DNA from: Winogradskya consettensis
Lineage (GTDB): Bacteria > Actinomycetota > Actinomycetes > Mycobacteriales > Micromonosporaceae
Assembly: GCF_018332715.1 (NCBI RefSeq)
Contig: NZ_BOQP01000017.1
Span: forward strand, 1-64,000
DNA: 64,000 bases
Direction: 5' to 3'
In this document: one piece after another, positions 41,353 through 48,857 of the stretch
How positions within the stretch are numbered: position 1 is the stretch's first letter
Layout of the letters: the number at the start of each line of letters is the position of its first letter
Position numbers and translations under genes: made by a program
The notes under the pieces: model-generated
The model's input: the letters and a program-made list of their open reading frames with translations, nothing else
Told to the model about the DNA's origin: nothing
Databases searched by the model: none

Positions 41353-42131
41353 ATCTCGCCCACGGCGGCGACCACGGCCATGCCCCGCGCGTCACCGTCG
41401 CCGCCGTCCGGCCACTCGTGCACCCAGACCAGGCCGGGTGGCACGATCTCGGCGTCGCCGAAGAAGCTGAGGATCTGATCACGGGTCCGCCCGTGCGCCG
41501 CGGACACGTCGGTGCGCCGGTAGAGCGCGGTGACCTCGGCCTCCTTCGCGTCGGCCACGGTCTCCGAGACGCCGTGCGAGATCACGAGGTAGGACCCGGC
41601 GGGCAGCGCGGACCGCAGGCTCTGCACCGCCCGGTAGGCGTCGTCCTCGGGCACGAAGTGCAGCATCGCGACGAACATCAGCCCGATGGGCTGGTCGAGG
41701 TCGATCAGCCGGCGGACCGTGGGGTGGTTGAGCACCGCGTCGGGGAAGCGCATGTCCGCCTGGATCGCCGCGGCCCACGGGTTGTCCTTCAGGATGTCGG
41801 TGCTGTGCGCCACCGCCACCGGGTCGATGTCGACGTAGACGACGCGGGCATCCGGGATGCGGCGCTGGGCGATCTCGTGGACGTTGCCGACGGTCGGGAT
41901 GCCGCTGCCGATGTCGAGGAACTGGTGCACGCCGCGGTCGAGGAGGTAATGCACGACGCGGCTGAGGAACGCGCGGTTGGCGCGGGCCATGTCGCCCGCG
42001 AGCGGGAAGATCGTCAGGAGTCCCTGGGCCGCCTCGCGATCGGCGGCGAAATTATGGTTTCCGCCGAGCAGCGCGTCGTAGATGCGCGCGCTGCTGGGCC
42101 GGCTGGAGAAATCTGAGTCGGCGTTCGCCAT
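41349..42131 (-). CDS. DUF574-family SAM-dependent methyltransferase
   Basis: The 260-aa protein matches the actinobacterial S-adenosyl methyltransferase family (PF04672), with RPSSARIYDALLGGNHNFAADR, QFLDIGSGIPTVGNVHEIAQ (SAM-binding loop), RVVYVDIDPVAVAHS and LMFVAMLHFVPEDD. Substrates of this large family are unknown. The ATG at 42131 (MANADSDFSSRP) has a GGAGTAGGA stretch upstream. An in-frame GTG at 42179 would instead overlap the stop of the upstream EAL-like gene. Either way it is the last gene of a sigma / EAL-like / methyltransferase operon. Confidence 0.9.
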   Translation of the reverse strand: MANADSDFSSRPSSARIYDALLGGNHNFAADREAAQGLLTIFPLAGDMARANRAFLSRVVHYLLDRGVHQFLDIGSGIPTVGNVHEIAQRRIPDARVVYVDIDPVAVAHSTDILKDNPWAAAIQADMRFPDAVLNHPTVRRLIDLDQPIGLMFVAMLHFVPEDDAYRAVQSLRSALPAGSYLVISHGVSETVADAKEAEVTALYRRTDVSAAHGRTRDQILSFFGDAEIVPPGLVWVHEWPDGGDGDARGMAVVAAVGEI

Positions 42132-42175
42132 GCCCAGAAATCCTACTCCACTGTGGATGTCCGGCACGGGTTCCG

Positions 42176-44230
42176 TCACGATGCCACCAGTCCGTTCGTC
42201 CGGCGTGGCACGGCGCGGGCCCGCAGCAGTGCCGGCACCTGGTGCGGTGTCGCGGGCACGCCGTAGTGCAGCCCCTGGGCGCCGTCGCAGCCCGTACCCG
42301 TCACAGTCGCCGCGCCCCGCTCGTCGTCGATGCCGTGCACGGTCAGGGTGAGGCCCAGCGCGTGGGCGGTGCGGGCCATCCCGGCGAGCAGCTCGCGGTC
42401 CGAGCCGGCCCCGGAGGCGCCCGACCGCAGCAGTGCCGCAGGGGTGCGCAGGCCGTGCACCGGGAGGTCTCTGAGGTACGCCAGGCTGGTGAACCCGGTG
42501 CCGAAGTCGTCCAGCACGATCCGCACACCCAGCTCGGCGAGCGCCGTCAGCACGGTCAGGCTGTGCTCGCCCGCCGGGACCGCGTCGAGCCCGGACAGGT
42601 GCAGGTGCAGCCGCCCGGGTGCCAGGCCACTGGTGGTCAGCGCGTCGTGCACCAGCTCCACCACATCGGGGTAGCCGATCTGGTGCACCGGCACGTCGAG
42701 GCCGACGAACGGGCCCTTCGCACCGCCGTCCCACTGCATCGCCTGTCGGCAGGCCTGCTGGAGCAGCCCGGCCGCGAGCCGGGTGGTGGTGTCGCGGTCG
42801 CCGGTGAGCTGCCCGATCCGGGTGAGGTCGAGGGTGCCCAGGAGCGGGTGCCGCCAGGTCATCCTGGTGTGCAGGCCGGCAACGCGACCGGTGCCGAGCC
42901 GCACGACCGGCTGGTAGGTGGGCGGTCCGGTGACCAGGCCGGCGACCCCGGCGGTGGCGTGCGGGCCGGTGCCGGCCGGGCGGGCGTCGTAGACGGCCCA
43001 GCCGGTGGTGCCGGAGCGGGCCTGGCGCAGGGCGATCTCGGCGTCGACCAGGACGCGGGCGGGATCCAGGTCGCCGGTGGCCGCGTCGACGGCGCCGACG
43101 TGTGCCTGCAGCGGAGCGGTCAGGCCCGTGCCGGGCAGCGACGCGGGCTCACCGAGTGCACCGGCGATCCGCTCGGCGAGGTCGGCCAGGTGGACCAGGC
43201 CACCGCTGTCCTGCACGAACATGGTGAACGTGTGGCTGCCGTGCCGGGCCAGCAGGTAGTCGGGGTGGGTGGCGGCCGGCCGGAGCCGCCGGGCGACCTC
43301 GCCGAGCACGTGGTCGCCGGCATCCGCGCCGAACTGCTCGCAGATCGCCGGATAGGCGCCGATCTCGATGAGGCAGAGCCCGGCGTGCCGCTGCGGGTCG
43401 TCGCCGTTGGCGGCCTGGCGCAGCCGCTGCACGAGCCGGGCCTTGCTCGCCAGCCCGGTCACGGGGTCGAAGTACGCGAGCCTGCGGTAGCGGGCCTCGC
43501 TGTGCTGCAGGGCGACCTGGAAGTCGTGGGCGGCGCGCTGGGTGGCCCGGTGCAGCGACTCCTGCTGGGCGAGCGTGCGGGCCTGCATGGCGGCGGCGAA
43601 CCCGGCGGCGAACGCCCCGGCGACCTGCCGCGCAGGGACCCGCAGGACCTCCCCCTCGCTGAGGTGGTCGAGGACGACGCTCATCGTGGCGGGCAGCGCC
43701 TCGTGCCGGCCGATGCCCAGCGCGACGACCTCCACCCCGACGCGGTAGGCGGTGTCGTAGTCGGGCGGGACGGTGGTGGCGGCGTCGTGCAGGCACCGGG
43801 CGTACACGTCGAGGGTCTGGGCCGCGACCGGCTCCGCGACCGGGAGGTAGACACCGGCCGCGGTGGCGGCCGCCAGCCAGGTCTCCCCCACCGTGGCGCG
43901 GGCACCGGTCGCGACCGGCATCGGGGCGAGGTCCACGGGGTACGGCGTGGACGCCGGGCCGGGCAACGCGCGCCGGGAGCTGAGCACCGTCCGGGCCGCC
44001 TGGTCCAGCGCGGCGTCGGTGTACTGCACGGCGGTGGAGAACGCGGCGGCCACTATCCCGTCGGCGCGGCGGCGGGCGTCCTCGATGACCCGGTCCGCGG
44101 TGCTGTCGTGGCGCGGGACGTCCTCGGGGACCGGCGGGTAGCCGCACTCGCCGAGGATCTGGTTCATGGCGGCGATCATCATCGCGTGGGTGAGCACCTC
44201 GGGGTCCTCGTGCGGGCCGCTCTGCGCCAT
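42176..44230 (-). CDS. Catalytically degenerate GGDEF-EAL protein
   Basis: The 684-aa soluble protein has an N-terminal region of about 230 residues, mostly helical. A GGDEF fold follows (YFDPVTGLASKARLVQRL at its start), in which the GGDEF motif is RHGSHTF. The EAL fold has VAGLHTRMTW where an EALxR motif should be, and SGLDAVPAGE replaces the ExTE metal site, but DDFGTGFTSLAYLRDL is kept. Neither cyclase nor phosphodiesterase activity is expected; such proteins often bind c-di-GMP or protein partners. Its ATG overlaps the last base of the sigma factor stop (TGATG), so they are made together. Confidence 0.88.
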   Translation of the reverse strand: MAQSGPHEDPEVLTHAMMIAAMNQILGECGYPPVPEDVPRHDSTADRVIEDARRRADGIVAAAFSTAVQYTDAALDQAARTVLSSRRALPGPASTPYPVDLAPMPVATGARATVGETWLAAATAAGVYLPVAEPVAAQTLDVYARCLHDAATTVPPDYDTAYRVGVEVVALGIGRHEALPATMSVVLDHLSEGEVLRVPARQVAGAFAAGFAAAMQARTLAQQESLHRATQRAAHDFQVALQHSEARYRRLAYFDPVTGLASKARLVQRLRQAANGDDPQRHAGLCLIEIGAYPAICEQFGADAGDHVLGEVARRLRPAATHPDYLLARHGSHTFTMFVQDSGGLVHLADLAERIAGALGEPASLPGTGLTAPLQAHVGAVDAATGDLDPARVLVDAEIALRQARSGTTGWAVYDARPAGTGPHATAGVAGLVTGPPTYQPVVRLGTGRVAGLHTRMTWRHPLLGTLDLTRIGQLTGDRDTTTRLAAGLLQQACRQAMQWDGGAKGPFVGLDVPVHQIGYPDVVELVHDALTTSGLAPGRLHLHLSGLDAVPAGEHSLTVLTALAELGVRIVLDDFGTGFTSLAYLRDLPVHGLRTPAALLRSGASGAGSDRELLAGMARTAHALGLTLTVHGIDDERGAATVTGTGCDGAQGLHYGVPATPHQVPALLRARAVPRRTNGLVAS

Positions 44231-44841
44231 CAGTTCTCCCCTGACTCCAGGTTCGCTGACTCCGGGTTCGCGCCCGTCCGCGGGGAGCGCTGCTCGGGTA
44301 TCGCCTTCCAGAGTGCGACGGCCTGCTTGCGGCCGAGCTTGAGCGCGGTGCGTACCGCCTCCGGCGACTTACCGACCTGGGCCGCGATCTCGGACGGAGT
44401 CAGGCCCTGGGCGGAGAGCTCGAGGGCCTCGCGGCGCGCCGGAGGCAGTTGCGCCAGCACCCCGGAGAACCATTCCTCCAGCTCGTACGCCTGCAGCTCC
44501 GGATCGTCGGCCCGCCCCTCGTCCAGCTCGGCGACGTCGGGCACGAGCACCTCGAGGTCGCCGTGCGCGCTGGCGCGGCGTTGCTTGAGCCAGTGGGAAC
44601 GGGCCGCGGTGCGCACCCAGGCGACCGGGTGGGTGAGGTCCCGCCAGCGCCGCAGCGCCTCGCGGATGGCCTCGGAGACCGCGTCCTGGGCCTCCCACCG
44701 GTCGGCACCCTCACGCATGAGGTTGCGCACGAGTCCTTCCCAGTACCTCCGGAAGAACTCCTCGATCTCCGCGGCGGGCGGTGGATCGACTATGGGCGCC
44801 TTGTCCTCGCCCACCTTGTGCGCGTCGTGCGCGTCGACCAC
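44230..44841 (-). CDS. ECF-type RNA polymerase sigma factor
   Basis: The 203-aa product has region 2 with FFRRYWEGLVRNLMREG and EAQDAVSEAIREALRRW, and region 4 with LPPARREALELSAQGLTPSEIAAQVGKSPEAVRTALKLGR as its helix-turn-helix (quoted here only as a region, residues ~130-170). The start GTG at 44841 has GGAGG 8 bp upstream. No anti-sigma gene is adjacent. Instead the next, translationally coupled gene encodes a degenerate GGDEF-EAL protein, which may take that regulatory role. Confidence 0.85.
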   Translation of the reverse strand: MVDAHDAHKVGEDKAPIVDPPPAAEIEEFFRRYWEGLVRNLMREGADRWEAQDAVSEAIREALRRWRDLTHPVAWVRTAARSHWLKQRRASAHGDLEVLVPDVAELDEGRADDPELQAYELEEWFSGVLAQLPPARREALELSAQGLTPSEIAAQVGKSPEAVRTALKLGRKQAVALWKAIPEQRSPRTGANPESANLESGEN

Positions 44842-44871
44842 CGAATTGCCTCCGTTCGCCGTTGAACTCCC

Positions 44872-44957
44872 ACCTAGTTAGGTCCCGGGGAGCCCTCCGG
44901 CGTGACAGCGGCGGTCAAGATTCTTTTCGGTCAGTGCGACACGTGCCTACGTTAGGT
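44872..44957. promoter_or_regulatory. Two related CCTA...GTTAGGT sites upstream of the sigma operon
   Basis: ACCTAGTTAGGT (44872-44883) and GCCTACGTTAGGT (44945-44957) lie 31-117 bp upstream of the sigma start codon, with a 1-bp difference in the central gap. Their repetition suggests a regulator or sigma-binding site. The gap to the divergent metallophosphoesterase gene (44842-45163) contains nothing else that I can identify. Confidence 0.4.
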
Positions 44958-45163
44958 AATGATCAAGGACGCCACCTGCGGCGGCCCCCGCCTGGGAGAA
45001 CTGTCTGTCCGAGATGGACTGTACGCCTGCAGGATCGGACACGCGGTGTGTTGGGCGCCACGACGGGCGACCCCGGGGCACCGGGCCGGGTACCCCGCTG
45101 GGAGGAGCCGGGGCGCCACCCGGGCCGGGGTCTGGCAAGATCGGCTATCGAAGGACGTCAACG

Positions 45164-46012
45164 GTGGCATCGAGGCGAGGAGGCGTGGTGGCGGGCACGC
45201 TCTACGCGGTCAGCGACCTGCACGTCGCTTACGAGGAGAACCGCAAGCTGCTCGACCGGCTGCAACCGACCTCCCCCGACGACTGGCTGATCGTCGCCGG
45301 GGACGTCGCCGAGGTGTTCGGCCAGGTCGAGATGACCCTGCGGACCCTGCGGTCACGGTTCGCCGAGGTGATCTGGGCGCCCGGCAACCACGAGCTGTGG
45401 ACCCACGCGCGGGACCCGGTGCAGGTGCGCGGCGTCGAGCGTTACGAGCGCCTCGTCGCCATGTGCCGCCATCTGGGGGTGCTCACCCCCGAGGACGACT
45501 ATCCGGTGTGGCGTGGCGACGGCGGGCCCGCGGTCGTGGCGCCGTTGTTCCTGCTCTACGACTACACGTGGCGGGCGCCGGGGACGACCACGAAGGCGGA
45601 GTCGCTGGCGTACGCGTACAACACCGGCGTCGTCTGCACCGACGAGGGCCTGCTGCACCCGGACCCGTACCCGGATCGCGAGTCCTGGTGCCGGGACCGC
45701 GTCGCCGTCACCGAGAAGCGGCTGGCCGCGATCGACCCGGAGCTGCCGACCGTCCTCGTGAGCCACTGGCCGCTGCACCGCCATCCCACCGAGGTCCTCT
45801 GGTACCCGGAGTTCGCCCAGTGGTGCGGCACGGAGCTGACCGACGACTGGCACAAGCGGTTCCGCGCCGCGACCGCCGTCTACGGTCACCTGCACATCCC
45901 CCGCACCACCTGGCAGGACGGCGTGCGCTTCCAGGAGGTGTCGCTGGGTTACCCGCGGGAGTGGGGCAAGCGCGACCGCCCGCCGACCCTGCTGCACAAG
46001 GTCTTCGGGTGA
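45164..46012 (+). CDS. Metallophosphoesterase
   Basis: The 282-aa calcineurin-type phosphoesterase has the metal motifs in order: AVSDLHVAYEEN (DxH), IVAGDVAEVF (GDxx), APGNHELW (GNHE), VSHWPLHRHP (H) and VYGHLHIPRTTW (GHxH). The GTG at 45164 has AAGGA 8 bp upstream; GTGs at 45185/45188 with GGAGG just before them are alternatives. The downstream membrane-protein gene overlaps by 4 bp. The substrate is unknown. Confidence 0.9.
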   Translation: MASRRGGVVAGTLYAVSDLHVAYEENRKLLDRLQPTSPDDWLIVAGDVAEVFGQVEMTLRTLRSRFAEVIWAPGNHELWTHARDPVQVRGVERYERLVAMCRHLGVLTPEDDYPVWRGDGGPAVVAPLFLLYDYTWRAPGTTTKAESLAYAYNTGVVCTDEGLLHPDPYPDRESWCRDRVAVTEKRLAAIDPELPTVLVSHWPLHRHPTEVLWYPEFAQWCGTELTDDWHKRFRAATAVYGHLHIPRTTWQDGVRFQEVSLGYPREWGKRDRPPTLLHKVFG

Positions 46013-46482
46013 CGGCTGTCCCGACCTGGGATCCACGGTCGGGCAGGGTCTTCGTGCTCACCCTGACCGGCCTGCTCACGGCCCTGGCGCTGGGGACGGG
46101 CATCGCCGGGCGCGGTGACCCGCACCTGGAGGCGACGGCTGGGGCCATGACCGACGCGGTCGTGGTCGCCCATGACAACGGCGACGCCGTGCTGAAGGTC
46201 TCGGACCCGGTGAACGACGTGCGGTGCCGGGTGCCGGGGACCGACTTCGCCGGGGATCTGCCCGAGGTGGGCGCGGTCATCCCCGTGATCCCCGTCGGTG
46301 CCGGCTCCTGCGACCTGCCGGTGCTGGTCGGCGCGCTGCCGAGGACCAGCCTGGTCGTCACCGGTCTGGTCGGCGCCGTCGGTCTGATGGTCTATGCGGG
46401 ACGCCGGCTGTACGTCGCGCGCCGGCGTCGGGCTCAGGAGGCGACGCTGGTCGCATACCTGTCGCGGAACGTCGCCCGGTAG
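46009..46482 (+). CDS. Small two-helix membrane protein, unknown function
   Basis: The 157-aa product has two predicted helices (VFVLTLTGLLTALALGTGIA and SLVVTGLVGAVGLMVYAG) flanking a ~65-residue extracytoplasmic loop with two Cys residues (DVRCRVPG, GSCDLPV). The tail is Arg-rich and cytoplasmic. The GTG start overlaps the phosphoesterase stop, so the two are translationally coupled and may act together at the membrane. The last 49 bp overlap the convergent GlxA-type regulator gene. Confidence 0.7.
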   Translation: MTAVPTWDPRSGRVFVLTLTGLLTALALGTGIAGRGDPHLEATAGAMTDAVVVAHDNGDAVLKVSDPVNDVRCRVPGTDFAGDLPEVGAVIPVIPVGAGSCDLPVLVGALPRTSLVVTGLVGAVGLMVYAGRRLYVARRRRAQEATLVAYLSRNVAR

Positions 46483-47402
46483 GCCTGCGGTGTCGTGCCG
46501 AGCCGCTGCCCGAAGTGGTGGCGCAGCGTCGCCGCACCACCGAAGCCCGCCCGCACCGCGACGAGGTCGACACCCAGGTCGGACTCCTCCAGCAGGCGCC
46601 GGGCGAGCAGCACCCGCTGACCTGTCAGCCAGTCGTGCGGGGTCGCGCCGGTCTCGGCCCGGAACTTGCGGGCGAACGTACGCGGTGCCATGTGCACCCA
46701 CGCGGCCATGGTGTCCACCGTGTGCGGCCGGTCCAGGCTCGCCAGCACGTCGGTGAGCAGCGGCTGCAGCGTCTCACATTCCACGGACTGCAACGGCGTC
46801 TCGATGTACTGCGCCTGACCGCCGTCGCGGTGCGGCGGCATGACCATCCGCCTGGCGATCCGCCTGGCCACCTCGGCGCCCTGCTCCTCGCGGATCAGGT
46901 GCAGCCCCGCGTCGACGGCGGCGGCGGTGCCCGCACTGGTCAGGATGTTGCCGTCGGCGACGTAGAGCACGTCGGGATCCACCTCGGCAGCCGGATGCAG
47001 CGCGGCGAGCCGGTCGGCGTGGCGCCAATGCGTGGTGCAGCGGCGCCCGTCCAGCAACCCGGCCGCTCCCAGCGTGAACGCCCCGGTGCAGACGCTCATC
47101 ACCCACGCACCGCGGGCGGCGGCGCGCTGCAGCGCCTCGACGATCTCCGGCGGCGGGTTCTCCTCGTCGCAGCTGGGCACGAGCGCGACCAGATCGGCCT
47201 CGTCGACCGGCGTCAGGTCGTGCTCGGGGGAGATCGAGAACCCGGCATGGGTACGCACGGGACGCCCGCCGACGCTGCAGACCGAGAACTCGTACGCCGG
47301 GAGCCCCTCATCGGTCCGGTCGAAGCCGAACAACTCGCAGAGCACCCCGAGCTCGAACACGGCGACGTCGGGCTGCGCGATCACGGCGACTTTCGCAAGC
47401 AT
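46434..47402 (-). CDS. GlxA-type (DJ-1/AraC) transcriptional regulator
   Basis: The 322-aa product has an N-terminal DJ-1/PfpI-like domain (AVIAQPDVAVFELGVLCELFG; nucleophile-elbow-like MSVCTGAFTLGAAGLLDG) and a C-terminal AraC double helix-turn-helix (MAAWVHMAPRTFARKFRAETG ... AVRAGFGGAATLRHHFGQRL, each shown in part). The DJ-1 domain probably senses a ligand rather than acting as an enzyme. A palindrome 41 bp upstream of its start and a divergent small membrane gene are probable targets. Confidence 0.9.
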   Translation of the reverse strand: MLAKVAVIAQPDVAVFELGVLCELFGFDRTDEGLPAYEFSVCSVGGRPVRTHAGFSISPEHDLTPVDEADLVALVPSCDEENPPPEIVEALQRAAARGAWVMSVCTGAFTLGAAGLLDGRRCTTHWRHADRLAALHPAAEVDPDVLYVADGNILTSAGTAAAVDAGLHLIREEQGAEVARRIARRMVMPPHRDGGQAQYIETPLQSVECETLQPLLTDVLASLDRPHTVDTMAAWVHMAPRTFARKFRAETGATPHDWLTGQRVLLARRLLEESDLGVDLVAVRAGFGGAATLRHHFGQRLGTTPQAYRATFRDRYATSVAS

Positions 47403-47442
47403 GCCGCCAGCGTAACCAGGGTTGGCAGGATTTTGAAGGTGT

Positions 47443-47456
47443 ATGGCATATCTGCC
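47443..47456. promoter_or_regulatory. Palindrome TGGCATATCTGCCA between glxA-type gene and small membrane gene
   Basis: A perfect 5-bp inverted repeat TGGCA / TGCCA spaced by TATC, with another TTGGCAGG copy at 47422. It sits 41 bp from the regulator start and 97 bp from the small gene, a plausible AraC-type binding site. Confidence 0.5.
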
Positions 47457-47552
47457 ACTGTCCCCGCCGTCGCGCGCGGTCCAGACTGGAGAGGAACAAC
47501 CCGGTGGCCACCGGCAACAGCACCATCCCGCCGGACAAAGGTTGTGACCGTC

Positions 47553-47684
47553 ATGGGACTAGTCGTCCTGCTCTTCTTCCTGCTCATCGCCGCCGCCTCC
47601 GCGGCCGGGCTGACCGCGGACTCCCGCGACAGCGCCGACTGGAAACCGACCGCGGAGGGCCTGCGCACCCCGATCCGCCGATGA
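47553..47684 (+). CDS. 43-residue membrane peptide
   Basis: A very small gene: MGLVVLLFFLLIAAASAAG forms one hydrophobic helix, followed by a short polar tail ending in PIRR. It starts at ATG 47553 (or an in-frame GTG at 47544) after AAAGG, and is followed after 13 bp by a strong terminator. The codon pattern is normal for the genome. It is divergent from the GlxA-type regulator. Function unknown. Confidence 0.55.
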   Translation: MGLVVLLFFLLIAAASAAGLTADSRDSADWKPTAEGLRTPIRR

Positions 47685-47697
47685 GCCCGGACAGCGA

Positions 47698-47731
47698 AGC
47701 GGCGCGCTCCCCCGCCAGGGACCGCGCCGCT
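47698..47731. terminator. Bidirectional terminator
   Basis: A perfect 9-bp stem AGCGGCGCG / CGCGCCGCT with a 16-nt loop lies between the small membrane gene (ends 47684) and the convergent Ala-rich gene (ends 47745). Confidence 0.75.
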
Positions 47732-47744
47732 CACCCGCTATCCG

Positions 47745-48626
47745 TTACTTCTTGGCGGTAGCGCCTTCCTCCGCCTTGTCAGCACCAGCCTTGTCAGCAC
47801 CGGCATCGTCAGCACCGGCCTCGTCAGCGGCGCCCGCCTCATCGGCAGCACCGGCCTCGTCGGCACCCGCCTCATCCGCGGCGCCGGCGTCGTCAGCAGC
47901 ACCGGCGTCACCGGCCGCGGCAGCGGCGGCGGCCTTGGCGTCGGCCAGCGTGAGACACGCGGTCAGCAGACCCTCACGACCGGCGGTCACCGCGGCGTCG
48001 AGGTCCTCGGCGGCAGCGCCACCCTCCTCAGCGGCACCGGCGTCGCCGGCAGCACCGGCGTCCTCAGCGCCCTCTTCCTCGGCGGCGGCTTCCATCTTCT
48101 TCGCGTACTTCTTCGCGATGGCCTTCTTGATCTTCTTGGAGAGCGGCTCGTGCTTCGCCTTCTCCGCGGGAGCCGCGGCCTTGCCGCCCGCACCCGCCTC
48201 GTCAGCCGCGCCGGCCTCATCCGCGGCACCGGCATCGTCCGCCGCACCGGCCTCATCGGCGGCGCCCGCATCGTCCGCGGCACCCGCCTCGGCGTCGGCG
48301 GCGGCCTGGTCGATCGCGAACTGGTCACACGCCGTTTCCAGCGCGGCAGCCGACGCAGCGGCGGCCTCGGCGGCGCCCACCGCCTGTTCCGGCTGCAATT
48401 CCTCGCCGTCGCAGACAACCGCGCCCGCGTTGATTTCCAACTTCTCGCAGCCGGCGATGTCGAAGTTCTGACCATCGACGACCACGATCTCCGCGGCCTT
48501 CGTCTCCTCGCTCGCGGAAGCCAGCTGCAAGCCGGTCACACCACCCGCTACCAGCACCGCGGCAAACAGACCCGCCCCGATAGCCTTGCGGTTGACGCCG
48601 ATACCCCGTCGCTTGCGGTAGCTCAT
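47745..48626 (-). CDS. Exported Ala/Gly/Asp/Glu-repeat protein
   Basis: The 293-aa product starts at an ATG after AGGAG. A Lys/Arg-rich N-terminus and one membrane or signal helix (AIGAGLFAAVLVAGGVTGLQL) are followed by a short domain with two Cys residues (AGCEKLE, VVCDGEE). Two acidic low-complexity blocks made of GAADEA/GAADDA/GAADKA repeats then flank a strongly basic stretch (KKIKKAIAKKYAKKME) and a second Cys-containing segment. Nothing enzymatic is visible. It could be a cell-surface or spore-coat type structural protein. Confidence 0.75.
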   Translation of the reverse strand: MSYRKRRGIGVNRKAIGAGLFAAVLVAGGVTGLQLASASEETKAAEIVVVDGQNFDIAGCEKLEINAGAVVCDGEELQPEQAVGAAEAAAASAAALETACDQFAIDQAAADAEAGAADDAGAADEAGAADDAGAADEAGAADEAGAGGKAAAPAEKAKHEPLSKKIKKAIAKKYAKKMEAAAEEEGAEDAGAAGDAGAAEEGGAAAEDLDAAVTAGREGLLTACLTLADAKAAAAAAAGDAGAADDAGAADEAGADEAGAADEAGAADEAGADDAGADKAGADKAEEGATAKK

Positions 48627-48857
48627 CACCACTCCTGTTCGCCGGACCTCAATGTCGGTGTACGGGGGCTGATACGAGACCCGGGGGTCGATGGGTTCAC
48701 TTCCCGCGCACATTCGGAGGGTTCAATTCCTAACGGATTAATTTGAATCTTTTCGGCGCCGGTGGCGCCGATGGCCGGGACCGGCGGGCCGATGGATCGC
48801 GACACAGGACCGGCCGGAAAGGATTAGAGCGGGCCTCCGCAGGTCACATCTGCTGCC

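Noticed and set aside
44959..46008. A long plus-strand frame from ATG 44959
   Set aside because: It is the antisense-like alternative frame of the metallophosphoesterase. Only its last part, from GTG 46009, encodes the small membrane protein.
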